Source: Sporomusa sp. KB1
GTDB lineage: Bacteria > Bacillota > Negativicutes > Sporomusales > Sporomusaceae
Assembly: GCF_007830295.1 (NCBI RefSeq)
Contig: NZ_VLKC01000002.1
Coordinates: 3,474,770 to 3,538,769 of the forward strand
Direction: 5' to 3'
DNA length: 64,000 nt
Shown: piece by piece, positions 18,076 to 26,224 of the stretch
Layout: each line of letters starts with the position of its first letter
Position numbering within the stretch: position 1 is the stretch's first letter
The notes under the pieces: model-generated
What the model was told of the DNA's origin: nothing
Seen by the model: the letters and a program-made list of their open reading frames with translations, nothing else
The model's database searches: none
Program-made: the position numbers and the translations under genes

Positions 18076-18128
18076 TGCGTTGAAAAGGCTGTGACAATCT
18101 TCACCAGAGGCTTTTCAACGCATTTTTT
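18076..18128 (+). terminator. Terminator of the cooS-acsB operon
   Basis: TGCGTTGAAAAG pairs perfectly with CTTTTCAACGCA, followed by TTTTTT, starting 14 bases after the acsB stop codon. Confidence 0.85.
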
Positions 18129-18221
18129 CCAAAAAATCAAAGTAGCAATTTTGGCTGACCTATATCGAATTGGCAACCGGTAATATGTTTATGGAAGAAC
18201 TTCATTAGTATAATACATAGC

Positions 18222-18277
18222 AAACATGGGAAGAGCCATCCTCACTTAGCTGTTGAGTTATGGCTCTTCCATGTTTT
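18222..18277. terminator. Strong hairpin, probably a second terminator
   Basis: A stem of about 17 positions (AAACATGGGAAGAGCCAT with ATGGCTCTTCCATGTTT) with A/T-rich flanks. No gene lies between it and the acsB terminator; the 18063-18374 gap holds only these two hairpins. Confidence 0.5.
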
Positions 18278-18374
18278 ACAAAAGAAAATGCCGGTTAATC
18301 ATATTGGCGCTTTCAATTTAGCCGTGAGATGAATATGATATTGCAGATTACTGCTAGATAAGGAGGCCACTAAC

Positions 18375-18554
18375 TTGTCTCACTTTGCTATTATCAATGT
18401 CGGTAAAGAAGGGTTTGAAATTGTGCCGCTAACACCTGAAGGTAATACCTACATATCGCACTGCAGGGGAGTGATGACGTATTCTAAGCTGAATAATGCC
18501 AAATCAGCAGTTAAGCGAATGGAAGTGACATTAAACAAACGTATCAAAATTTAA
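18375..18554 (+). CDS. Small conserved-looking protein, function unknown (59 aa)
   Basis: A TTG start follows a perfect AAGGAGG by 7 bases, and the frame runs 59 codons to TAA. The product begins SHFAIINVGKEGFEIVPLTP and ends in a basic helix (NAKSAVKRMEVTLNKRIKI). It has no membrane segment and only one cysteine. I do not recognise the family. It stands alone between acsB and the RNA elements, followed by a small AGCCGG/CCGGCT hairpin. Confidence 0.6.
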   Translation: MSHFAIINVGKEGFEIVPLTPEGNTYISHCRGVMTYSKLNNAKSAVKRMEVTLNKRIKI

Positions 18555-18647
18555 ATAGCCGGTTAATCCGGCTGAGATATCCCATTATAGAAGGAGCCGT
18601 GTTGAAACGTAAGAGTTTCAGCACGGTTACTTCGGCACTGTAGACCA

Positions 18648-18776
18648 TTTGTCAGCAGAACGTCTGCCGCTACCGAAGAACAACGGGCTTCGATGGAAGA
18701 GATTGCATCGTCTAGCCAGGCGCTGGCTAAAATGGCGGAAGAGCTACGTAATGTTGTATCACATTTTAGAGTATAA
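18648..18776 (+). pseudogene. Methyl-accepting chemotaxis protein, C-terminal remnant
   Basis: An open stretch ending at TAA 18774-18776 reads SAATEEQRASMEEIASSSQ followed by ALAKMAEELRNVVSHFRV, the typical end of a chemoreceptor signalling domain. Nothing upstream in frame encodes the rest: no start codon, sensor or transmembrane segments. A perfect-looking hairpin (CCGTG...CACGG, 18597-18628) lies just before it. This is a relic left by deletion or recombination. Confidence 0.7.
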
Positions 18777-18964
18777 AAACCAAGCGTATTCATAGCAGTA
18801 GTTGAGCGTCGTGAAGGGTACGTTTCAGGCAAGAGGAATATCCTGACAGTAACAGCGCACGGGGGCAATTTTGTCTTGTTTACTGGGAAAAAATAATAAT
18901 TGTAAAAATTATAAATATTATAAAAGGTTTGCAGGAATATAGAAATGAACAGCGAATATACATT

Positions 18965-19085
18965 ACTAAAGAGTTCCGAGTTGCTATCGCCAGATAGGTG
19001 ATAGTAAACGTGGGTGCGAGAAGGGATTTTCGTGCCAGCCATTGCGCAAAGGAAGTCCGTTAACACGGGCTTCCTTTGTTTATTT
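18965..19085 (+). ncRNA. Tandem RNA element, unit 1 (Moco/Tuco riboswitch-like) with terminator
   Basis: The unit contains TTCCGAG, an 8-bp stem CTATCGCC/GGTGATAG, a second stem GGTGCGAGAA/TTTTCGTGCC capped by a GNRA-type loop (GGGA), then GCCATTGCGCAAAGGAAG running into a terminator (AAAGGAAGTCCGT/ACGGGCTTCCTTT, T-rich tail, 19048-19085). Stem, GNRA loop and position before a tungsten enzyme gene fit the Moco RNA motif (RF01055) proposed to bind molybdenum or tungsten cofactor. The class call is from memory and context, not from a covariance search. With a built-in terminator, cofactor would be expected to shut off the AOR. Confidence 0.6.
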
Positions 19086-19130
19086 ATCCTATATTAGACA
19101 TGTAGTTAGTGTTTTGTGAATATTATGTGA

Positions 19131-19279
19131 CGCAAGTCAGAGACGAAAAAACTTAATAGTTGCTTCCGATTTATTACTATCCCACTGGGAGGTGATAAAC
19201 ATACGGTATGATAAGCAATTATCGTGCCCGCCAATGCGCAAAGGAAGAGGTACTAAAATTTTTTAGCACCTCTTTTTTT
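19131..19279 (+). ncRNA. Tandem RNA element, unit 2 (Moco/Tuco riboswitch-like) with terminator
   Basis: Same plan as unit 1: GCTTCCGA, a stem TTTATTAC...GTGATAAA with inner CCC/GGG, a stem GGTATGATAA/TTATCGTGCC with the GNRA loop GCAA, then GCCAATGCGCAAAGGAAG and a terminator (AAGAGGTACTAAAA/TTTTAGCACCTCTT with a long T run) ending at about 19279. The AOR ribosome site follows within 30 bases. Two complete units in series would give a sharper or two-input response. Confidence 0.6.
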
Positions 19280-19316
19280 ATATTTAAAAATAAAAAATTA
19301 ATTAGGAGGGTTTTTT

Positions 19317-21044
19317 ATGAGTAAATTTATCCGTGTAGACATGGCAACAAAGAATGTTGCTACCAACGAGGTTCCTGAGAAGTACGCCGGCATAGCAGGC
19401 CGTGCGCTTACTTCCAACTTCGTCGCCGACGAAGTGAAACCAACCTGTCATCCACTGGGAAAAAACAACAAATTGATTTTTGCACCCGGTTATCTTACCG
19501 GTACCAACGCTGCCAATTCCGGCCGGCTTTCCTGTGGCGCTAAGAGCCCGTTAACCGGTGGTATCAAAGAAAGTAACACTGGCGGTACGTTTGGTCAAAA
19601 GATGGCCAAAATGGGCATTAAGGCAATTGTGTTTGAAGGAATTCCGGCAGAAGATAAGTATTACGTGGTCAAAGTAACTATGAATGATGTGACCATTGAA
19701 GACGCTCCTGCTGAAATCATTGGCATGGGTAACTACGAAGCCATTAAAGTCCTGCAGGCAAAATATGGTGCTAAAGCCGGTGTGGCCATCATTGGTCCGG
19801 CCGGTGAAATGAAGCTTTCGGCAGCCAACATTTCCTTTGCCGATCCTGAAAGCAACATCCGCAGCGCCGGCCGCGGCGGCCTGGGCGCTGTCATGGGTTC
19901 CAAGAAGATAAAAGCGGTTGTTATTGATGATACTGGCGCTCCCGGTGTTCCCATTGTTAATAGCGAGGATTTCAAGAGTGCTGCCAAGCGATTTGCCAAA
20001 GCCCTTACAACTCACCCGGTTACCAGTCAGGGTTTAACCAAATTCGGTACCAACATTCTGGTCAACATTCTGAACGAAGCCGGCGGTCTGCCTACTGAAA
20101 ATTTCCGCCGTGGCCGGAACGAATGGGCCAATGACATCGGCGGCGAAACTATGACTGCGACCATGGAAGCCCGCGGCGGTAAGCCCAGCCACGGCTGCCA
20201 TGCCGGTTGCATCATGCGTTGCTCCCAGCACTATGTTGATAAGCAAGGCAAATATATTACCAGCGGTTTTGAGTATGAGACTATTTGGGCTCTTGGCGCC
20301 AACGCCAAAATTAATGACCTTGACCTTATTGCCTATGCCGACCGTGAATGCGATGATGTTGGTGTAGATTCCATTGATATCACTGTTGCCATTGGTGTTT
20401 ATATGGAAGGCGGTGTCATTCCCTGGGGCGATGGCAAGGCTGCCCTGGAATTGATTAAAGAAATTCGCAAGGGCACTCCTCAAGGCCGGATTCTCGGCTG
20501 TGGTGCAGCAACCGTAGGACGCGTCTATGGCCTTTCCAGGGTTCCTATCGTCAAAGGCCAGGCAATTCCAGCGTACGACCCGCGTACGGTTAAGGGTGTA
20601 GGTTTGACCTACGCTACCACTCCGATGGGCGCTGACCATACGTCCGGTTATGCGGTTGCGACCAATATCCTCAAGATCGGCGGCGATGTCGACCCGCTGA
20701 AAAAAGAGGGCAACATCGAACTGTCCCGCAACCTGCAAATTGCCACTGCCGCTGTTGACAGCACTGGTATGTGCCTGTTTGTTGCTTTCGCTATCCTGGA
20801 CATTCCTGATGGTTTCCAGGCGTTGATTGATATGATTAATGCCCAGTACGGTCTGTCCCTTACCGCCGATGATGTTACTGAGCTCGGAAAATCTGTTCTC
20901 AAGGCTGAGCGCGGCTTCAACCACAGGGCTGGCTTCACCAATGCCGATGACCGTTTGCCAGAGTTCTTCGAGGAAGAATGTGCACCACATAATACTACCT
21001 GGGATTTCACAGATGAAGAAATCGACGAAGTCTTCAATTTCTAG
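19317..21044 (+). CDS. aor: Aldehyde ferredoxin oxidoreductase (tungsten)
   Basis: A 575-residue AOR-family enzyme that interconverts aldehydes and carboxylic acids with ferredoxin through a tungsten bis-pyranopterin cofactor. The N-terminal domain (SGRLSCGAKSPLTGGIKESN; GGTFGQKMAKMG) binds pterin; cluster ligands are C294, C298 and C302 (CHAGCIMRC) with C486 (STGMC) as fourth; the ending DRLPEFFEEE is typical. It is a little shorter than the roughly 605-620 of hyperthermophile enzymes. A strong AGGAGGG precedes the ATG. Expression is probably governed by the two upstream RNA elements. In acetogens this enzyme reduces acetate to acetaldehyde, fitting the alcohol dehydrogenase at 26.2 kb. Confidence 0.93.
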   Translation: MSKFIRVDMATKNVATNEVPEKYAGIAGRALTSNFVADEVKPTCHPLGKNNKLIFAPGYLTGTNAANSGRLSCGAKSPLTGGIKESNTGGTFGQKMAKMGIKAIVFEGIPAEDKYYVVKVTMNDVTIEDAPAEIIGMGNYEAIKVLQAKYGAKAGVAIIGPAGEMKLSAANISFADPESNIRSAGRGGLGAVMGSKKIKAVVIDDTGAPGVPIVNSEDFKSAAKRFAKALTTHPVTSQGLTKFGTNILVNILNEAGGLPTENFRRGRNEWANDIGGETMTATMEARGGKPSHGCHAGCIMRCSQHYVDKQGKYITSGFEYETIWALGANAKINDLDLIAYADRECDDVGVDSIDITVAIGVYMEGGVIPWGDGKAALELIKEIRKGTPQGRILGCGAATVGRVYGLSRVPIVKGQAIPAYDPRTVKGVGLTYATTPMGADHTSGYAVATNILKIGGDVDPLKKEGNIELSRNLQIATAAVDSTGMCLFVAFAILDIPDGFQALIDMINAQYGLSLTADDVTELGKSVLKAERGFNHRAGFTNADDRLPEFFEEECAPHNTTWDFTDEEIDEVFNF

Positions 21045-21050
21045 CCGATA

Positions 21051-21080
21051 AAAGGCCGGGCTTAGGCCCGGCCTTTTTTA
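21051..21080 (+). terminator. Terminator after aor
   Basis: AAAGGCCGGGC pairs perfectly with GCCCGGCCTTT around TTAG, followed by T residues. A near copy follows the deleted aor at 23480. Confidence 0.9.
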
Positions 21081-21239
21081 TAACTAATGGCAAGATAACC
21101 AGTTTACTAAGTTGCATTTCATTTGAAGATATGGCTGGAATAGAAGACGGAATTGCCGCCTGAAAAAATATCGTACTGACGCGTTCCATAAGGTCATTGC
21201 AAATTATTTTGGTGTATACTACTAAGGGGAGGCGATTAG

Positions 21240-22670
21240 GTGATACTTGAGCGGGAACAGATAAATAGATATTTAAGGCATATTTTAATACCTGAAATAA
21301 GCGGTCCTGGACAGAAAAAATTGTTGGAGTCGTCAGTTTTCATCTGCGGAGAAAATGTAACCGACACGGCCCCTGCTATATACTACCTTGCCGCAGCGGG
21401 TGTAGGTCATATAGGGTGCCATTTTGAAGACTCCACCGGGGTTGACAGGCTATTTGACAACATACACGATTTAAACGAGGATGTCACCATTGGACTATCA
21501 GACGATAGCAATAGTGATTTTCGCATTTTTTTAGGTAAGCCGGAGTTTATTAGTAAAAAACAGGAGATGATTTATACCAGTTTTGTACCTTCAGTACTAT
21601 CCCTTTATAGAGGCTGGAAGGGCGGCATGCAAATTTGTAAAAATAGTGACTGTTTGCATTTCTTCTTAGCAAAGCTGGCAGATGTCCAGCGAAAATTGGG
21701 GATTGAGGTTCATGATAACACGATGAAGGGGGATATATTCTCGAACTGTGTTTCAGGTGCGCTATGCGCGATGGAAGTTATAAAGCTTGTACTTGGTATC
21801 GGCGGATCAGTAGATGATTTTTTATACTTCAATCTTCTATCTATGGAATTTTTAAAATCCGGCGAAACTGAACTTGAACATACGCTACACGAGCTATGTA
21901 CTCTGAAGCCGACAGATTGTCTAGACGCTGCCTTAGGAGATCGCAAAGTGCTGATTGTGGGGACAGGTGGACTGGGATCTCCTGCCGCGTATGCACTCGC
22001 ACTAGCAGGCGTTGGAACAATCGGTCTGGTCGATTATGATATTGTTGAGATAAGCAACCTCAATCGTCAAATACTTCATTCTATGTCAAGGATTGGAATG
22101 CCTAAGGTGGAATCTGCCGCAGTATTTTTAAAAAGTATAAATCCGGGTCTTACTATAAATCGCTACAACACCAGTTTAAATAAGGAGAATATTTTTGATA
22201 TTATCGCAGGCTATGATGTTGTAATTGATGCAGTAGATAATTTCCCAACCCGGTTTTTATTAAACGATGCCTGCTTTTTTGCAGGAAAACCGATGATAGA
22301 CGCAGGTGTAATCAGATTTGACGGTACTTTTAGGACCATTTTACCTCAAAAAGGTCCCTGTTATCGTTGTACACTTCCTGATATTCCATCTTCAGACAGT
22401 ATACCGTCATGTGCCGAATCAGGCGTACTTGGGCCGGTACCAGGAATAATGGGCTTTATCCAATCAGCTGAGGCTGTAAAATTCTTATCAGGTCAGGGAA
22501 ATATTTTAAGTGACAGAATGATCTTCTTTGATGGACTGTTTTCTGATTTTTGTACCATAAAAATAAACAGAAACAATACCTGTCCGTTATGCGGTGCAGA
22601 CCCGACTATACATGAGCTCCAGGAATATGTATTTATGTGCCCGGATGATGTTGATGAAGGCAGCAATTGA
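21240..22670 (+). CDS. E1-like ThiF/MoeB protein with inactive plus active adenylation domains
   Basis: A 476-residue protein, nearly twice a usual MoeB. Residues 1-210 resemble a ThiF domain (RYLRHILIPEISGPGQKKLL) but the nucleotide loop reads CGENVTDTAP instead of GxGGLG, so this half should not bind ATP. Residues 232-460 are a full domain: GTGGLGSP (241-248), NLNRQ, DAVDNFPTR, zinc cysteines CYRC (374, 377) and CPLC (448, 451), and the MoeB-type cysteine in SCAESGVLGP (C391). MoeB-like enzymes adenylate the C-terminal glycine of MoaD for sulfur transfer. GTG start after AAGGGGAGG. The MoaD-like partner is at 23534. Confidence 0.8.
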   Translation: MILEREQINRYLRHILIPEISGPGQKKLLESSVFICGENVTDTAPAIYYLAAAGVGHIGCHFEDSTGVDRLFDNIHDLNEDVTIGLSDDSNSDFRIFLGKPEFISKKQEMIYTSFVPSVLSLYRGWKGGMQICKNSDCLHFFLAKLADVQRKLGIEVHDNTMKGDIFSNCVSGALCAMEVIKLVLGIGGSVDDFLYFNLLSMEFLKSGETELEHTLHELCTLKPTDCLDAALGDRKVLIVGTGGLGSPAAYALALAGVGTIGLVDYDIVEISNLNRQILHSMSRIGMPKVESAAVFLKSINPGLTINRYNTSLNKENIFDIIAGYDVVIDAVDNFPTRFLLNDACFFAGKPMIDAGVIRFDGTFRTILPQKGPCYRCTLPDIPSSDSIPSCAESGVLGPVPGIMGFIQSAEAVKFLSGQGNILSDRMIFFDGLFSDFCTIKINRNNTCPLCGADPTIHELQEYVFMCPDDVDEGSN

Positions 22671-22748
22671 ATAATAAGTAATTATTAAAAAATTATAAAT
22701 ATTATAAAAGGTTTGCAGGAATATAGAAATGAATAGCGAATATACATT

Positions 22749-22868
22749 ACTAAAGAGTTCCGAGTTGCTATCGCCAGATAGGTGATAGTAAACGTGGGTG
22801 CGAGAAGGGATTTTCGCGCCAGCCATTGCGCAAAGGAAGTCCGTTAACACGGACTTCCTTTGTTTATT
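22749..22868 (+). ncRNA. Duplicated RNA element, unit 1 copy (Moco/Tuco riboswitch-like)
   Basis: A near-identical copy of the element at 18965. Differences keep pairing: TTTTCGTGCC becomes TTTTCGCGCC (G-U to G-C), and in the terminator CGGGC becomes CGGAC (U-G to U-A). It retains the GGGA loop, the GCGCAAAGGAAG segment and the terminator (22832-22868). It now lies before a deleted aor. Confidence 0.6.
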
Positions 22869-22910
22869 ATCCTATCTTGGACATGCGGTTAGTGTTTTGT
22901 GAATTATGTG

Positions 22911-23062
22911 ATGTAAGTCAGAGACGAGAAAACGTAATAGTTGCTTCCGATTTATTATTATCCCACTGGGAGGTGATAAACCGTAAGGTATGATGAGCAA
23001 TTATCATGCCCGCCAATGCGCAAAGGAAGAGGTACTAAATTTTTTTAGCACCTCTTTTTTTA
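22911..23062 (+). ncRNA. Duplicated RNA element, unit 2 copy (Moco/Tuco riboswitch-like)
   Basis: A copy of the element at 19131 with pairing-compatible changes in the second stem (GGTATGATGA/TTATCATGCC around GCAA). The terminator and the following AGGAGG ribosome site are kept, although the gene behind is broken. Confidence 0.6.
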
Positions 23063-23088
23063 TATGTAAAATTAATTAGGAGGTTTTT

Positions 23089-23473
23089 ATGAATAAGTCA
23101 GGCTATCCCGGCCTATGATCCGCGTGCCATTAAAGGTATCGGTCTGACGTATGCCACTACTCCAATGGGAGCCGACCATACATCAGGTTACTGTATTGCT
23201 ACAAACATCCTGAAAGTTGGCGGTTATGTAGATCCGCTTAAGAAGGAAGGTCAAGTAGAACTTTCCCGTAATCTGCAAATTGCCACAGCTGCTGTTGACG
23301 TAACTGCCCTCGGAAAATCAATTCTTAAAGCGGAACGGGCCTTTAATGCAGCAGCTGGTTTTACGAACGCGCATGATCGACTGCCGGAATTTTTTGAATA
23401 TGAGCCTTGCCCGCCACATAATGCTGTTTGGGACTTCACGCCGGAAGAAATCGACGAAGTCTACAATTTCTAG
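23089..23473 (+). pseudogene. Deleted second copy of the aldehyde ferredoxin oxidoreductase gene
   Basis: ATG at 23089 follows AGGAGG exactly as in the intact gene, but after about 10 bases the sequence jumps to the equivalent of aor residue 415 and is one base out of frame with that ATG. The remaining frame (from 23099) reads AIPAYDPRAIKGIGLTYATT and continues to EEIDEVYNF. A second deletion removes about 38 residues including the last cluster cysteine. It cannot make a working enzyme. It shares its leader and terminator with the intact copy, so it arose by duplication of the whole unit. Confidence 0.9.
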
Positions 23474-23479
23474 CCGATA

Positions 23480-23506
23480 AAAGGCCGGGCTTGGGCCCGG
23501 CTTTTT
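23480..23506 (+). terminator. Terminator after the deleted aor
   Basis: CCGGGC/GCCCGG core with flanking A and T runs; a slightly degraded copy of the terminator at 21051. Confidence 0.8.
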
Positions 23507-23533
23507 ATTAAAATAAGTATAGGGGGGATTTGT

Positions 23534-23770
23534 ATGGTAGTGGAAGTGCGTTTATATGCTACGTTGAGGCGTTATACGCCAACAAGGCCGAATGGTGTAA
23601 TAACAGTAGAAGTGCCTGCTGGGATTACTGTGCTTGATTTAGTGAAAAAAATTGAAGTTGATCCGACAGAGATTCACTTGATTATGATAAATGGTATAGG
23701 GTGTGAGCTTGAGAAGATAATATGTGATGGCGACCGGGTTGGCTTGTTCCCACCAGTAGGTGGTGGTTAG
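23534..23770 (+). CDS. MoaD/ThiS-like ubiquitin-fold sulfur carrier
   Basis: A 78-residue beta-grasp protein: VEVRLYATLRRYTP at the start, VTVLDLVKKI-like helix, INGIG, DGDRVGLFPPVGGG at the end. The glycine tail is the site where an E1 enzyme forms the acyl-adenylate and then a thiocarboxylate, used to put the dithiolene sulfurs on molybdopterin. The ATG follows AGGGGGGA. Placed between the aor copies and the sigma-54 regulator, it probably serves the tungsten enzyme with the ThiF-like protein at 21240. Members of this group near aor genes are sometimes called MoaD2-like. Confidence 0.85.
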   Translation: MVVEVRLYATLRRYTPTRPNGVITVEVPAGITVLDLVKKIEVDPTEIHLIMINGIGCELEKIICDGDRVGLFPPVGGG

Positions 23771-23819
23771 CCGTAAATTATAGCATAAGTGAAGGATTAA
23801 TAAGAAAGGAGTGGTTTGC

Positions 23820-25817
23820 ATGACGATTGTTGCTTTGCCCATGATGGACCCTGTTTATATTGAATGGAAAAATTTTCTAAAAACGGGTAATCCCTATAAG
23901 TGCAACGCTCGTCAGCAGATTGTTGAATCGTGGGACCGGTGTTATCATGGGGGAGTAGATCCTTATGAGAATAAAATTCACCACAGGTTGGATGATTTGA
24001 ACCTACATAAGGTGTTAAAAGAAAAAGAAAAACTTATTGAGATAGCAAAACCCTTTATGTCTAAGCTTCATGAATTTTTTAAAGGAGCGGGCCTTATCGT
24101 TGTATTAACTGATGAAAATGGCTGCATTCTTGAAATGTCGTGCGACGAAGATATGCGGCAGCATCCGATGACTAGCTGCTTTTATCCTGGCATTAGCTGG
24201 CAGGAAGAAGTGGTAGGGACTAATGCCATTGGAACGGTACTAAAGCTGGGAGAACCACTCCAGGTATCGGGTGCGGAGCATTATTGTAAAAAAATTCATT
24301 CTTTTGTCTGCTCAGCGGCATCAATTTTTGATTCTAATGGACGGATTATTGGCGTTCTGGATATATCCTACCCGTCCCGTACGTCCCAGTTGCATACATT
24401 GGGAATTGTAGCAGTTATTGCGGAAGCTATCACTGCAGAGTTAGGAATTTGGGAAAAAAACTGTGAATTGGATTTACTTAATAAAAGGATGACCAAATTT
24501 TTTAATACTGTTTCTGATGGTGTGCTTATCGTGGATAATAATGAGGTTGTAGTTGAAATAAACCCTGCTGGCAAAGCTATGCTCGGAAAATCGGAGCAAT
24601 ATGTTGTCGGGATAGAACTTAATCGGTTATTTTACAATAAATCGGGAGCGCTTCTAGCTAATAATAACCGGTATCATAATATCGAAATAATTGTAGACAC
24701 TAAAGGAGGCGACCAATTTGTAGCTTCCCGGGAGCCGATAATTAATGATCATGATGTGATAACTGGTGGGATTATTTTTCTCAGACATAGTAAACAAGTG
24801 AAAAATATGGTGAATTTAAATCATAGTAACGGCAACTCTGCAACCTTGCAGTTCAGTGATATTATTGGCCAAAGTGTTGAAATACGCGAAGCTATACATG
24901 TTGCAACACGGGCGGCGGCCACGGCATCAAATGTTTTGCTATATGGTGAAAGTGGTACAGGTAAAGAAATATTTGCTCAGGCCATTCACAATCAAAGTAG
25001 CAAGCATAACGGACCATTTGTGGCTGTCAATTGCGGGGCAATTCCACGGGAGTTGATTGGCAGTGAGTTATTTGGCTATGAGGAAGGGGCTTTTACGGGG
25101 GCGAAACGAGGCGGAAAACCAGGTAAATTCGAACTAGCTTCAGGTGGAACTCTTTTCTTGGACGAAATTGGTGATATGCCACTTGAACAGCAGACCGCCT
25201 TACTAAGAGTGATACAAGAAAGAAAAGTGGCGCGTATTGGCAGCGATAAGATGATTCCGGTTACTATTCGTCTGCTTTGTGCCACACACAAGAATCTACT
25301 GGAAGAAGTTGAAAAAGGGGCCTTTCGACTTGATCTTTTTTATAGATTAAATGTGTTATCAATTATTATTCCGCCGTTACGGGAGCGCCGCGAGGATATA
25401 CAACCGCTTTTTGAACATTTTTTAGAAAAGTTAAGTCACGAACAGGGATGCGAATTTTCTGTGGAAGACGAAGTCATTCCTTATTTAACTGGATATCACT
25501 GGCCAGGTAATGTCCGAGAGCTACAAAACGTGATTGAACATACGGCATGTTTAGCTGAAAATGGAGTTATTACGGTTGGTCATTTACCTGAAATGCTTTT
25601 TGCACCGGAATCACGCATGGTACTAGCATCACCACAAATAGATGAGACTGTTTTCAGCAGGGAACAGAGACAGAAGATGGCGGAATTTACGGAGAAATAT
25701 AAGATAATTAGTAAGCTTGATGCATTTGCTGGAAATGTTAGTCGGGTAGCGAAAGAATTAGGGATATCTCGAAAAACTTTATATAATAAGATGCGATTGC
25801 ACGCTATCAAAAACTAG
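23820..25817 (+). CDS. Sigma-54-dependent transcriptional activator (AcoR-like)
   Basis: A 665-residue enhancer-binding protein. Order: an N-terminal GAF-like sensor (about 60-200, with [10 protein letters not shown] and the [15 protein letters not shown] strand), a PAS domain (about 225-330), an AAA+ module (GESGTGKE Walker [11 protein letters not shown], the sigma-54 contact loop; [11 protein letters not shown]alker B) and a Fis-type helix-turn-helix at the end ([19 protein letters not shown]). ATG at 23820 has AAAGGAG 8 bases before; the GTG at 23811 overlaps that site. It most likely activates the -24/-12 promoter of the alcohol dehydrogenase at 26066. The GAF domain may sense an aldehyde or alcohol as in acetoin regulators. 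Confidence 0.92.
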   Translation: MTIVALPMMDPVYIEWKNFLKTGNPYKCNARQQIVESWDRCYHGGVDPYENKIHHRLDDLNLHKVLKEKEKLIEIAKPFMSKLHEFFKGAGLIVVLTDENGCILEMSCDEDMRQHPMTSCFYPGISWQEEVVGTNAIGTVLKLGEPLQVSGAEHYCKKIHSFVCSAASIFDSNGRIIGVLDISYPSRTSQLHTLGIVAVIAEAITAELGIWEKNCELDLLNKRMTKFFNTVSDGVLIVDNNEVVVEINPAGKAMLGKSEQYVVGIELNRLFYNKSGALLANNNRYHNIEIIVDTKGGDQFVASREPIINDHDVITGGIIFLRHSKQVKNMVNLNHSNGNSATLQFSDIIGQSVEIREAIHVATRAAATASNVLLYGESGTGKEIFAQAIHNQSSKHNGPFVAVNCGAIPRELIGSELFGYEEGAFTGAKRGGKPGKFELASGGTLFLDEIGDMPLEQQTALLRVIQERKVARIGSDKMIPVTIRLLCATHKNLLEEVEKGAFRLDLFYRLNVLSIIIPPLRERREDIQPLFEHFLEKLSHEQGCEFSVEDEVIPYLTGYHWPGNVRELQNVIEHTACLAENGVITVGHLPEMLFAPESRMVLASPQIDETVFSREQRQKMAEFTEKYKIISKLDAFAGNVSRVAKELGISRKTLYNKMRLHAIKN

Positions 25818-25861
25818 CCAAAGCAACGTTGGCCAATCTCTTTTTATGTGCTGAATCAAGA

Positions 25862-25975
25862 GGCTGCTAATTGCTCTAAAGTAAGTGTTACCTTAAAGTG
25901 TGTAAAAAGTGTAACCTTATTGCACAATTTTACACACTCAAAGGTAACACTTATGGCGCAGTTGAGTAGCAGCCG
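25862..25975. promoter_or_regulatory. Large imperfect palindrome, possible activator-binding region
   Basis: The centre is a near-perfect 25-base inverted repeat: AAGTGTTACCTT...GTGTAAAA (25883-25907) against TTTTACACACT...AACACTT (25928-25952). Outer arms (GGCTGCTA/TAGCAGCC) extend it to about 114 bases. It lies about 100-200 bases before the sigma-54 promoter, the usual distance for enhancer sites. It could also end the regulator transcript or be a small mobile repeat. Confidence 0.45.
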
Positions 25976-26065
25976 ATATAGTCCATTGGATTAATCCAAT
26001 GCCCAAGATAAGCGGAATTGCCGGGTTTAAGACCATTGACACTTTATTTTAAATTTTTTGAATAG

Positions 26066-26081
26066 TTGGCATAACAATTGC
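26066..26081 (+). promoter_or_regulatory. Sigma-54 (-24/-12) promoter of the alcohol dehydrogenase
   Basis: TTGGCATAACAATTGC matches the consensus TGGCAc-N5-TTGC with the GG and GC exactly 10 bases apart. It follows a sigma-54 activator gene and precedes the alcohol dehydrogenase by about 140 bases. Confidence 0.85.
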
Positions 26082-26224
26082 GATAATATATTGCGAAAGT
26101 CAAATAGCTAAGTGGGCAGGCGATTACCTTTAGGATAACACTGAATTTTAAAACTAAGGAGGTCGAAACTTAGGGTAATTTCGTTTGAGCCTATTTATAA
26201 AAAATTAAGGGGGAATTGTTAAGT

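Noticed and set aside
18563..19066. Long minus-strand frame (167 codons) opposite the MCP relic and RNA unit 1
   Set aside because: It has no ribosome site and spans a relic, a hairpin and a structured RNA. Its N-terminal part recurs at 22587-22850 only because the RNA leader is duplicated.
20034..20990. Minus-strand frame of 318 codons inside aor
   Set aside because: Antisense shadow of the intact aor; no family resemblance.
25862..25975. Calling the large palindrome the terminator of the sigma-54 activator gene
   Set aside because: The stem is not followed by a T run on the plus strand, and its distance to the -24/-12 promoter suits an enhancer site.
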